From Hysterium pulicare CBS 123377 (taxonomy: Eukaryota; Ascomycota; Dothideomycetes; Hysteriales; Hysteriaceae): DNA of 21,175 nt. The DNA lies in NCBI GenBank assembly GCA_000467715.1, contig AJFK01000493.1:1-21175 (forward strand). Direction: 5' to 3'. The notes below the pieces were generated by a model. It was not told the DNA's origin. It saw nothing but the letters and a program-made list of their open reading frames with translations, and ran no database searches. Position numbers and translations under genes: made by a program. Positions 1-10,301 of this stretch are shown piece after piece (the first letter of the stretch is position 1; the number at the start of each line of letters is the position of its first letter).

Positions 1-604
1 TAAGTTAATTTCTAAATTATAATCCTATAATATCTATAAGTCTAGATTTTTGCTAAAATTAACAGTAAATAAGGTATTTTAAATGAAAAATCTATACAGT
101 TGAACCTGGGTCCTTAGGGCTACGATGCTGCGTGTCATTGCAACTGTTGGGCAGTTAGGGTATGTATTGGCTTTCTATATTGGGGGTAAGTGTGGACGTA
201 GTCGTAGATGAGAATGTCTCATTCTTTTCCCTTTTACATCAAGATGAACTATCTTGAGTGATATGTTGTCAACTACACAACATACTCGAGCGTGATGGGT
301 TCACGCGAACATAGGCTCTTCATAAAGTGACTTTCTAATAGCTGTGTTCTCATAACGTTCTAGTATAGCATTATGAACGCCTGCAATAGTGACTTATAGT
401 CTAGAAATTTGAAGAAACCTGGATGCCTCATTTGAGGAGGACCTCAGGAAGGGTAAGCGAAAATCTCCAAATTCTGCCCCACCAGCCTTTCAATAGAGCC
501 CCACCTTCTACCCCTGACAGTACTTGATGCTAATACTGAAGAGCTTTGTTTGGGGACTGTAAAGCTCAACCCCATAACCGTAAAAAGTAATAAAAGCACT
601 AAAA
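1..604. other. AT-rich edge and upstream region of the DHA kinase gene
   Basis: No gene could be recognised here. The first 100 bases hold only 18 G or C; composition then rises toward that of the genic part. An 8-bp inverted repeat (TATGTTGT at 262-269, ACAACATA at 277-284, 7-base loop) is present, but nothing links it to a function. The rest presumably holds the promoter and 5' leader of the kinase gene that starts at 605. Confidence 0.6.
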
Positions 605-2654
605 ATGTCAGGTACGACTCTTGCTAGAACTTGTGGAATCGTGAGTTATTGATTGGGGTTCCTTGTAGCGAAGCATTTCATCAATGACCCTACGCACCTT
701 GTCACAACTGCCCTGCAATCAATTACTCAGACCAACCCATCCCTGGCATACGATGCCGAGAACAAGATCATATACCGAAAATCGGGGTTTACATCCCAAG
801 TCTCCATCATTTCTGGAGGAGGTAGCGGTCACGAACCATCATTCAGCGCATTCGTTGGTAGTGGACTGCTGGCTGCTGCGGTCGCCGGAACAATCTTTGC
901 TAGTCCGAGTGCTGAGCAAGTGCGAAGATGCATTCAACATCGCGTGGACAACAAAAAGGGGGTTTTGGTCGTAGTCATGAATTATACCGTGCGTAGATCA
1001 TAAGTGGACCACGAGTGCCGAAGGATGCTGACCAAATAGGGTGATGTTCTGAATTTTGGGATGGCCGTCGAGAAAGCAAAAGCAAGTGGCTCACGGGTAG
1101 AGATGGTTGTTGTCGGAGACGACACTGGGGTTGGTAGGTCAAAAGGAGGCAAGGTAGGAAGAAGAGGGATAGCTGGAACCGTTTTGGTTCAAAAAATTGC
1201 CGGAGCTCTTGCTGCAACAGGGTTGGTCATTCCTTACAGATCCTGTTTAAATGCCATCTTTTCCCTCGCACATTCCACTGAATGTACAGCAGAGCAAGTT
1301 TGAAAGAAGTACACCAAACGGCACAACTAACAGCCAACAATCTTGTGTCTATTGGAGCCTCTTTGTCACACGTGCACGTTCCAGGTCGGGCCGCGGAAGA
1401 ACCTGGCGAAGAAGACCTCAGAGAGTCCGAGGTCGAGATCGGGATGGGAATTCATAATGAGGCTGGTTCGGAGCGCAAGATCGCTGATCTTCCAAGCCTC
1501 GTCAAGACGATGCTGGCTCATTCGCTAGACAACTTTGACGCGGATAGAAGCTTCCTGCACATCTCACCAGCGGACGATGTTGTCTTATTGGTCAATAATT
1601 TGGGTGGCGTCAGTGTTCTGGAGCTCGGGGGCATAACTAATGAAGTAGTGAAACAACTGGCGAACGACTGGAACATCAAGCCAAAGCGAATTTTAGCAGG
1701 AACCTACATGACTAGCCTCAACGGCCTAGGATTCAGTATCAGTCTCTTAAAAGTCACTGAAACCGGTCTTGGCGCTGGAAAAACCATGCTGGATCTTCTC
1801 GACGCTCCAGCGGAAGCGACAGGATGGACAGCCTCCATATCAAGCAACACGTGGAAGAGAGAAACAAAAGAGATTCTTGAAGAACAGGATACGAGCTCGG
1901 AAGACGTTCAACCTAGTAATCTTCGACGTTAGTCCTTCAAACATGGGTACAAAGGGTTTCAGAATGCTGACATTCACAAGTGGATCCTGCTATTGCGAAG
2001 CGAGCACTATCGATTGCGTTAAATAGGCTCATCAAGGCTGAACCTGACGTAACAAAGTACGATACAATAGTTGGAGACGGTGATTGTGGGATTGGGTTAA
2101 AGCGAGGCGCCGAAGGTTAGTCTTTATTATGTGTCAATCATGCCGAGGCTCGCACTGAAACAGTCAAAGCTATTCTTAAGATGCTGAACGCAGCTAAAGA
2201 AACCGATGATGCGGCACTTTTCCTTCACAGCATTATTCAGGTGGTAGAAACGAATATGGACGGAACTTCCGGAGCAATTTATGCGATATTCTTAAATGCG
2301 CTTGCGCATGGTCTGCATTTACAATCACCCTCCTCGCCAGCTCCAATCACTATAAGCATTTGGAGTAACGCATTACAATCTTCTCTTAAGACTTTGGGAA
2401 CGTACACGCCAGCTCAACCAGGCGACAGGACTCTAGTGGACGCACTGCATCCATTCGTAACAACCATGGCAAAGACTGGAGAAGTGAAATCATCGGCACT
2501 CGCTGCTCAAACCGGGGCGAAAGAGACAAGGGGGATGAAAGCAAGCCTAGGCAGAACTGTGTATGTTGGTGGGGAAGGTTGGCAGGGAGTACCGGATCCA
2601 GGAGCGCATGGCCTCGCGGAGTTTTTGATTGGATTGAGCGAAGGCCTGGACTAA
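605..2654 (+). CDS. dak1: Dihydroxyacetone (glycerone) kinase, six exons, intact
   Basis: Model: join(605..611, 669..988, 1040..1221, 1290..1927, 1981..2115, 2170..2654), giving 588 residues, the usual length of single-chain eukaryotic DHA kinases. These enzymes use ATP to phosphorylate dihydroxyacetone to DHAP in the cytosol, in glycerol use and DHA detoxification. The DhaK part (about 1-350) shows GGGSGHEP near residue 52, GDD and [12 protein letters not shown] stretches, and GMGIHNE with the His (about 225) that binds substrate covalently in this family. The DhaL part (about 384-588) shows the Mg-ATP motif GDGDCG at 414-419, MDGTSGA, and [10 protein letters not shown]. The first coding exon is only 7 nt (ATGTCAG) and splices to read [10 protein letters not shown], the expected family start. 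Two splice sites are uncertain: the donor at 1222 (GTTGGT) is weak, and the last acceptor could be 2163 instead of 2169, adding two residues. No frameshift remains after splicing. The 3' end faces Sm D2. Confidence 0.93.
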
Positions 2655-2795
2655 GAATTGCACAGCTGGCGGGAAGATAGGGAAGGTAATACTGGCCATT
2701 CCGATATCCATTATATATGTTTTTAGCTCGCTTGAACGCCATCCGGCTGCTAAATCAGAAAGTTGAATGCAGATACCCGTGATCTATGGCTTTCT

Positions 2796-3332
2796 TCAGC
2801 TCAATAGAACAAGGATCACGGAGTCTCCGCGGAGGAACCTGTTTGAATAGTCAGGGAGACTGCGCGACTTTTAGAGAAAAGGTGGGGTTAAGGAACAACT
2901 GACATTTTGCTAATGAAGCGATCCTTATTTGCCGGTCGTCCTTTCTTGCCATTTGCCAGCCTTGGCGTCTCCGTCCACATCTCCTTGACGTTCTCAAGGA
3001 CCATGTTGCAATGACGGTCAAAGGCTTTCACTCGCGCTAAGAGCTTTCGGTTGTTGCGACACGAGATAAGAACCTGTGTTCGCGAGCGAACCGCCGTCTG
3101 GAGGATTGAGAGAGGGCCGGTGGTGAATTCATGCTCCTCGAGCTGAGAAATTTCGTATTCCCTGCAGAAAAATGAGTCTAAAATCCCAGTTGAGGGAGGC
3201 CAGAGGTGAAGGACGAACGTGAGATCTGCTCGAGGCTTGCTCAATAATTCTCTGGGGATGATTAGCGACTTCTCAGGAGCTCAGGAACAAAGGCGAACCC
3301 ATAGTGACTTACTGAATCTTAGAGTCTGCCAT
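2796..3332 (-). CDS. smd2: Small nuclear ribonucleoprotein Sm D2, four exons
   Basis: Model: complement(join(2796..2838, 2904..3161, 3219..3251, 3313..3332)), 117 residues against 118 in human Sm D2. Sm D2 is one of the seven proteins of the ring that binds the Sm site of U1, U2, U4 and U5 snRNAs in the spliceosome. After splicing the protein begins [20 protein letters not shown]. The Sm1 motif follows ([21 protein letters not shown]), then the D2-specific loop ([19 protein letters not shown]) and Sm2 ([15 protein letters not shown]). All three introns (61, 57 and 65 bp) have GT..AG ends. The start codon has a strong context (CACCATGG). The last intron splits the Met codon just before Sm2, so unspliced reading gives a false end after SVVP. 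The gene is divergent from the GATA-factor gene and convergent with DHA kinase. Confidence 0.95.
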
Positions 3333-3859
3333 GGTGTGATAGCTAGGTGGGCGTGTGTGGGTAGATGGGTGCTGTTGTTCTTTTCGAGAGTTTCGAGGTT
3401 GGGCGTCGGGACGGAAAGAATATTCGCCGCTGGTGCCTGGATTTAGACGCATCACGTGAAACGCGTTTTAGCGATGGTAGGTAGAGCTGGCCCGTGCTCG
3501 CGCCCACGTCGGAGCTATCACCATCATACCGATGGGGGCTCACCTCTCACGCTCGTGTTTTCTCCCAACGCAATTGTTGGATGGACACGCATTCCTTTTG
3601 TCGCGCATTTTACCTTCATTTTCAGCCCTATGATCATCATTATAAAGCCAACATTGATACGAATTGTCTTTTCCGCGTTCGACCTCACGTTTTGTGTCGC
3701 TGCTCAACGCGCTTCGCGATGTACCCACGCCAGCCACCTACATAGTTCTTTGTGGTCTTGATCCGCGTATCAACTCATCACGATTTAAACATCAACTCTT
3801 TCGAACAATCCTTTCCCCGCCGTGTCTAAATCTGGCAGCTTGGACTTTAATTGGGGGAG
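3333..3859. promoter_or_regulatory. Shared divergent promoter region of Sm D2 and the GATA factor
   Basis: These 527 bp separate the two start codons and must hold both promoters and 5' leaders. The clearest elements are two adjoining palindromes at 3452-3468: TCACGTGA (E-box/CDE I type) directly followed by AACGCGTTT, whose core ACGCGT (3461-3466) is the MCB box bound by MBF at G1/S in yeasts. A further ACGCG lies near 3707. Single 6-mers of this kind are expected about five times in the window by chance. Several open frames here look like chance products of compositional bias. Confidence 0.6.
3452..3468. promoter_or_regulatory. Adjoining CACGTG and ACGCGT palindromes
   Basis: TCACGTGA (3452-3459) shares its last A with AACGCGTTT. 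The pair lies about 120 bp upstream of the Sm D2 ATG and about 390 bp upstream of the GATA-factor ATG. ACGCGT is the MluI cell-cycle box of yeast G1/S genes; CACGTG is a bHLH site. The site is seen in the sequence; its use is inferred. Confidence 0.4.
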
Positions 3860-6800
3860 ATGTCTTCTCCCTCCACATACCACGGGCATGATTCCCCTCA
3901 GACTATGACTGCACCTACGGTTGATGACGAGGCTGAAGCTGCCTCCGACATACCAAGACGGCCTATGCGAGGTATAACTTACTAGAATTCTCCTACTATC
4001 TTTTGACTAATCCACAATCCTACACAGTCAAGGTACTCTACACGTTCGATGACCAGAATAAGTCTAACTGTCTGGCACGTCTGCCGAACGCGTTGAACAT
4101 TCCCACCGTCTCTATTGATGAAAACACTCAAGTCGGTGTCATAGAACTCAGGGCATGCATTCAAGCCATAGTGACCGCTAGGTAAGCCGCACCTGGGTAC
4201 AAATTGTCGCTTCAATGAGCTCACTACCGTGGCGTCACCTTGATTCATTTACGGCATAGCTAATTGATCACTCTGCCCACAGCCCCGAATTGGTAGCAAA
4301 ACTGGGACATGACTATACCGTTTACGCCTATGACTACTCCGAGTATGAAACCCCTCTCGTTGGCCAGGGCATGCTTTCATGGATACTTGCATCGTCGTCT
4401 ACTACCCCTACGGCTCCCACCCATCAATCAAGGACTATGGTTACCGGCCGTGTGTGCAAGAACATTCTCGGCCTCTTTTCGAACGGGATCAAGGAAACAC
4501 TCGAGGTAAAACTGAAGCTATTACCAGTGCCTACTTGCCTACAAAGCGAATATGTAGCGAATATGGAGAAATATCGTAGCTTAAGTAAAATGATTCCAGA
4601 AGGGTTTGACTATGGCGCGTGGGCGGAATTTCTGAAGTCTAATCCCGCTATTGGACAACTTGCTCAGCCAAAACCGGAAACATCAGCACAGAAAAGCCAA
4701 CGGGGTGCGATGGGGGGGTTGGATTCAATTCATCAGATGCTCACGAGACCAATGTCCCCCGAAGATGATATGAGAGATGAGGAATATCCGCATGATCGCT
4801 TCTCGAGGCCATACAATATTCGTACCAGCGGAGCGTCCAGTCCGACTCCTAGTATACGATCGTGTACGGCTTTACAACACATCACTCACGATAATGGTTC
4901 TCGACCGGCTTCTAGAGGAGCCCTTAACAACGGACGTCCGGTACAAGTGCGGCATCACTCATTTGATTCCGCCTCTTTGCAGGAGCCAAATGAAGAAGGT
5001 CCCGTAAGAAAACGCGCACGAATCACAAAGGCCAAAAGACCTGGGAAATCAACCTTTGGCGTCAACCATGATTCTCTTCTCGTCACTGCAAGCACGGCGG
5101 CTTCCGTTCGATTGCACCGACCAATACCCACGAACCCATCCAACTCACTGGTTGACTCTATTGAACCTCCGCCGCGAGCCCCAACGCCTCGTCCAGAAGA
5201 CGTGAGTCTTCAGCGTCGAGGCCGTGGCCGTCATACTGGAGCGAGCTCTTTGAGGCACGGTTCAACTGGAAGCAGCCACACGCGTTACGTGTCACCATAT
5301 ACTGACGCCGGGGTATACTCCGATAACATTATTGATTCGGCCGACGATGAGCGAGGTGCCAGCGCAGGCGAAACACCCTTGGAATTTCCATCGTCACCAC
5401 CTATCATGCCGCATGGCAATGACTTGTCTGCCCCTTCTAGCCCTGGACTTCCTACCCTGCCTTATCCTGCCGATTCTGGATTCGTTAGTGACATGGCGTT
5501 GGACCGGGATGATGATGGGGACATGGGTAAAGAGTTCGAGAGCGATCTCTCTGTGTCAGCCCCAGGGAGACAACGAGCGAAGCAAGACAGATCGAATCAT
5601 CCTTGGACTGCTGTGACCCCAGGCCCCATGGAGCTCTTGCCAAAGACCATACTCGCTCGCTCGGCTCATGCTCGTCTGCCTCGCAGGGAAGCCTCGTCGG
5701 TTGAGCTAGAGAAGGGAGTCCCGAACTCCGAAGATGGGATTCCCCCACAATCCTCTTCGGCCGGAGCTACATCGTCTTTGGATCCCGCGTATGTCGACCG
5801 CCAAGCTCCAGATATGTCGCAATTCATGTCACAATCAAGTGCGGGACCAGACCATTTCACCGACCAAAATCCAGTAGTTCGTTCTACTACACCACGACCT
5901 GCCCTGCGGAAGCGCGGAAGTGCTCCGAAGTCTAAAGGCCTTCCCCGGTCACAAACATGGTCCGGAGAGACCAGCCAAGAGTTTTTTTCTGATGCACCAG
6001 CAGCGGACACTGGAGACGAGCATGTGGCAAACCTATCTCATCCTCGCAGCGGCTCTGGTTCAAAGCGGACGAAGTGTATCAAGGAGAAATTGCAATCTTC
6101 TATAGCAGCGGGTCAGATGCCCCCGTTCTGCCACAATTGCGGCGAGATCGAAACACCTACCTGGCGAAAGGCCTACTCACGTCACGAAGTAGGTATCCCA
6201 CCAGACGTAACTACTACCTCGGAGGAAGGTGGAATCGTCGGTTACGATAACGTCAAAGGGGGTGAGGATGACGATGCGCCCCAACAGTATCGCGTATTGA
6301 AACAGTCTTTAACAGACGAAGAACGGGAATCAGGAACTTTTACAATACTCCAGCTGTGTAACCCGTGTGGGCTATGGTTCAATAAAAAGGGGAGTATGCG
6401 CCCTCCAGAAGTATGGAACAAAGGAGCTGATAAGGCCACTTGCAATCCGGGCGAGAAACCAAAAAGAAAGAGAAATCGGGACAAAGAAAATGCTGCACGG
6501 AAGAGGAGACGAGAACTTGCTAACGAGGCAAAGTCTGATGCTCCAGATCCGTTATCATCTTCAGGTCTTGCCGATCTTAGCATGCACAGTGATGCTGCAT
6601 ATGCTAACCTTGCCAACCTTAACCAAAATAATGCGGGATCTCAGCATTCTGCAATGATACGCCCTCGAGCTTCGAGTCTAGATGGCACTGTGGACAACGC
6701 CGTTGGTGGTAATGAGTGTGAAAACATGGCGGCGGTAGCAGCTCTAAGGCGAGCTATCATTTACAGCCCCCCTGCGCGGCTTCTTGGAACAAAACACAGT

Positions 6801-7691
6801 CCCATCGAGTTGGAACCCGATCTGACACCGAATCCTACAAGACGACTACTTTTTCCGTCCCCGCGAAAACAAGGCGAGGTCAGGACTTTGGGCGAGCTGT
6901 CAATTTCGAGACCTCCGAAAGGACGCAATTCGACTTTCAACTCTATACCCGAGCGGGTAGGCAGTGATCTGGATTTCAACGTTTTCGATGAGGGAAATGA
7001 CAAAGAGAATTGTCCACCACCATCTGTAGAGCACGACGAGTTTGCGCATTTGTTCGAGGATACCGGAACGAACTCGATGCAAACAACACCATCGAAAGGT
7101 GGTGTTTCTTTTTCGGAATTGCTGAAAACTCCAACCTTTAAATCCACACGACACGCACTCACACCGAAATCATTCGCCACCAACCATCCAGGTCATGCAG
7201 GCCTTAGTACACCCGCCAGAAGTGTAATAGGCACGACAACAGCACCGTTAACCCCATTCACCGCTCAACTAAATGCGCTACTCTCTGACGGTATAACAAT
7301 TTCTCCCTCTCAAGCCTTCGATTTTTCCAGCCTCCCTCCCCTGAATACTCCTGGTCCAATCGGAAGTACACTCCAATTCAGTGACTTCACAGCGGACGAT
7401 TTTCTTAGTAGCGATTTACCGTTACCCAGCTCGCCCCCTACTAACATGTTTACGCTATATGAGGACCCTGCTACCTCTACCGTGGGACTCTGGAGCGGCA
7501 CCAGTATATTCGACGCGAGCGATCCGGCACAACCAGAGAGTGACAGGTTGGTGGAGGTCAGTGAAGAGGCGATGATCAAGGTTGAGTCGAATGTGGATTT
7601 TGCAGCAATAATTGAGGAGGTTGTAGGATCGAGGGCTGCCAACGATCGTGGTGCTGGTAGAGAAGGTTCGCTCGCCCCGGCTACGGAGTGA
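3860..7691 (+). CDS. ams2: Ams2/Spt21-type GATA zinc-finger transcription regulator
   Basis: Model: join(3860..3971, 4028..4181, 4283..7691), 1224 residues. The spliced N-terminus (about 36-200) reads RPMRVKVLYTFDDQNKSNCL, then SPELVAKLGHDYTVYAYDYS and MVTGRVCKNILGLFS, which I recognise as the Ams2/Spt21 N-terminal domain. Spt21 (budding yeast) and Ams2 (fission yeast) control S-phase histone-gene transcription; Ams2 also supports CENP-A loading. A GATA-like finger lies at 705-784: CHNC, TPTWRK, a 72-residue loop, then CNPCGLWFNK. Next comes a basic, probable nuclear localisation stretch (KPKRKRNRDKENAARKRRR). The rest is low-complexity and rich in SP/TP sites, with KEN motifs at 823-825 and 996-998 and an acidic, hydrophobic stretch near the C-terminus that could activate transcription. 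Exon 1 supplies about 37 residues of disordered leader. The first intron has a good branch site (TGACTAAT). The gene is divergent from Sm D2. A plain GATA regulator of nitrogen or iron is unlikely because of the N-terminal domain. Confidence 0.88.
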
Positions 7692-8156
7692 GACAAGTTG
7701 GTTTGAGGTACTGCATTGCATGAACAAAGAGCTAGTGGCGTTTGCGTTGGTGAACTTTTGTGGCATTGTGGGTTGATTTTGGGTTGCACAGCTGTTATGT
7801 ACAGCAATGAGACATGGTTGTGCTGTATATATTGCATCGAAATGCCCAAGATTCTGGGCTACCGCAGTTTAGCGGAGTAGCGCGTTTAAGACATTAGACA
7901 AGAACGAACAACGTATGGTCAATTATGATGTTGATGGGATTGCAATTCGCATGTCTGCTATACAGATTCTTTATTCTCGCGCCGACTGAGGCACTGCATC
8001 CTGGAAAATATCAAGTATATTGTTAAATTGCCTTTGCAGTCTTATGAAGAATAATCCAGTATTCTTTTACATGTTAACAGAACCGGGAAGATTCATTGAA
8101 GGTATTCTCACTCAACACATAAGATCGCTCCGCAACACCAACACAATTACGGCCGG
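7692..8156. other. Convergent 3' intergenic region
   Basis: These 465 bp separate the stop codons of the GATA factor (+) and the coiled-coil/acidic protein (-), so they should hold both 3' UTRs and polyadenylation sites. Apart from a small inverted repeat near 7844-7859 (GCCCA/TGGGC) I see no structure and no further gene. Confidence 0.6.
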
Positions 8157-9302
8157 CTAACTTTCCCCGAAACCATAGAAGGCATCTTCGAACTCTGTTC
8201 CTTCTGGAGCTTCATAGTCGAAGCTAAAGAGGTCGTGGAGATCAGTATCAGTAGGCATAGTATCCAATAGAGCGTTCTCCTGGTCCCCTTCTATATGAGA
8301 GTGCTCTCCTGTGTTTCCCAGGCTGGTTTGCTGATGTTGGACTGGATTCTGATCACCACCGGTATTGCCGTCCGCAGATATATCTAGCATACTGAAATCT
8401 GGATTCGTGGTTATTGTATCATTCCCACTGTTTGCAAAGTCTTCAAGACCGCGCAAGAGAGATGGCTCATTATCTTCAAGACCGAAGTCCAAATCAGGTG
8501 CTGTTGGGTCTATGTTCGTATTCGACGGCTCGGTTGGCTGAACACTGGTCTTTGCGGAATGACTAATGGGGTCGTCGTTCGCAAACATGGAGTCGAAGTC
8601 GAAGTCGGTTTCCAGGGGATTAGCGGTGGTAGGAGTGCCGTCAAATAGTGGATCCTTATCCGGAGCGGTGGTTGTGGTGCTGATTGGAACAGGCTGCGGG
8701 GGCTGAGGAGCTGGTTTGGTGTCTTTGCTAGAGGAAACCTCCTCTGTTGCCTTCTCTGTTGCCTTTCCTAGCTGTACAGCATCATTTGGCGTGCTGGATG
8801 TCGGGGAGTGGTCAGCATTGGGCATAGTGGTTTCCCTCTCATTAGATTCATTTTTGAGAGGCTCAATCTTCTTCGCTGATGATTCAACAGCAAGGCGATG
8901 TCGTTCGGCAGCTTCTGCTTGTTCCCGTTTTTGGCGATCGGCTTGTAGCAATGCAAGGTCCCTTCTCAGCACTGCCTGAGCCCGATGCTGCAGGTGCCCC
9001 TGTCAACGTGGAATGAAGCTTAAAAAGGGTCGTCGGGTTACATACAAGTTCATTCTCAAGCTCGTCAAGTGAGTCGTGAAATCGGTCGAGGGCAGCCGGG
9101 ATGGCGCGCTTCATGGCAAATTGAGCTCGACTCGATCCACCACTCTTTACCTCCTTGAGATAGCGGCCAGTTTGGGACAGCTATTCACCTGGTAGCTAGG
9201 GCGTTGTATGTTGATAGAGTTTCGATATCTTACCACAAGATTCACCATGGCCTGCAGGCTATCGAGGGTAGGTGTCCCGGATACAGCTTGGGGAGAGGCC
9301 AT
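8157..9302 (-). CDS. Coiled-coil and acidic protein, possibly Mediator tail subunit (Med2/Med29-like)
   Basis: Model: complement(join(8157..8987, 9046..9180, 9234..9302)), 344 residues. It starts MASPQAVSGTPTLDSLQAMV; the spliced exons join to LSQTGRYLKEVKSGGSSRAQ, a helical stretch (AALDRFHDSLDELENEL), then HRAQAVLRRDLALLQADRQK and a charged coiled coil up to about residue 105. The middle is disordered and rich in Pro, Ser and Thr. The last 170 residues are acidic with repeated D/F/L clusters (DFDFDSMF, DLDFGLED, DLHDLFSFDY, EFEDAFYGF), typical of transcription-related proteins. The short helical N-terminus plus acidic tail recalls fungal Mediator tail subunits, but I place it by general resemblance only and could be wrong. 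The acceptor of intron 2 is ambiguous: AG at 8988-8989 (used here) or at 9000-9001, which would add four residues; the likely branch site TTGAC near 9003-9007 favours the former. It shares a divergent promoter with the RRM gene. Confidence 0.8.
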
Positions 9303-10301
9303 GGTTAGAATATACTGCTGGTGTGAAGTAGATTCGTTGTCAAATCAGAGAGATGGTATGGGTGAATGAAGAGGTGAACGAAGGATTAGGAGGACTTTCA
9401 CCATGTGCGATGCGGGTGATCCTCTCGTGCCTCTACACCAAGCTTTGTTCGCAGTCGGCTAACCTTATTTCCCTAGCCTAGCTAAGCAGGAGCCACAATG
9501 CCAAGGATGGAGTTTTTATCACAGTCAAAATTACGCTGACTCACCGCTCAATTCATTTCCAAGCGGCCCGGGGGTTCACCCAAGATGTTTTCCTTCCATA
9601 TCGACCATTCGCTCTCTCATTGTTCACCTTACGTTGGCCTTTGAGTCAAGAGCTAAACAGTGAAGCTGCAGGACAAATGACCAAAAGATTGACTGCTCCC
9701 TATTGACTTCGCAAAATAACGACCTGTCCCACACCTGGTTTTGCTTGGAAGGTTCCGTTCCGATCACCACATACAATACCTGGCCAGCCCAAGACGGGCA
9801 ATATTACGCCACTGCAACGGACCGCAGGCGTTAGTTAGCGCCTCTTCAATTTGCAGCTCCTGTCTCCCACCGTCTCCTTCTTTTCGTTTCTCACCCCACA
9901 GTCGACCACCTCATCCACCAACCTCCATCGTTGCTGGCGTCGGGTTTCGCTCTTCCTTCCTCAACCTCTCTTTTCTGTTTCCTTCTCATTTCCTTGCTGC
10001 TTTCTCGTCTCTGGTCTGGGCGCGCTGCACTGCCTTTCACCGTTGCTTCTCTTCGCACTCGCCCACGCCATCCTTTCCAACCAGCTGTAGCTTCAACGTT
10101 ACACTTTTATCCGCCGCACACGTATTCGGGCATTTCTCTTCTACCACCCGTCTCTCTTCTGCTCTGCTAGAGACGCTTTTGCGCCTCCATTTCGTTCCTG
10201 CCTCCTTACGGTTCCATCGATCGCCGCTTTCTTGTCTATTCCGCCGAGTATTACCTGCGTACCGCCGTTTAGACCGTATATATAATATAACAAGCTGCAA
10301 A
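9303..10301. promoter_or_regulatory. Divergent promoter region and long CT-rich leader
   Basis: These 999 bp lie between two divergent start codons. From about 9845 to 10260 the + strand is heavily pyrimidine-rich, as is common upstream of strongly expressed fungal genes, and probably covers the transcription start and 5' leader of the RRM gene. A TATATATAAT stretch at about 10277-10286 is too close to the ATG to serve as an ordinary TATA box if the leader is long. The CT bias leaves an open frame in phase with the downstream gene from 9741, which I read as non-coding. Confidence 0.6.

Noticed and set aside
262-284. 8-bp inverted repeat as a terminator or operator
   Set aside because: Short arms in a eukaryotic intergenic region; no functional context.
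653-2654. DHA kinase as a pseudogene split by stops and frameshifts
   Set aside because: Every break coincides with a 46-68 bp GT..AG intron, and splicing restores a full-length protein with all catalytic motifs.
3456-3761. Open frames within the Sm D2/GATA-factor promoter
   Set aside because: Overlapping frames on both strands, no domain, and composition typical of the promoter.
9741-10301. 187-residue N-terminal extension of the Pub1-like protein
   Set aside because: It is low-complexity, follows the CT bias of the leader, has no domain, and the family starts at the ATG at 10302.
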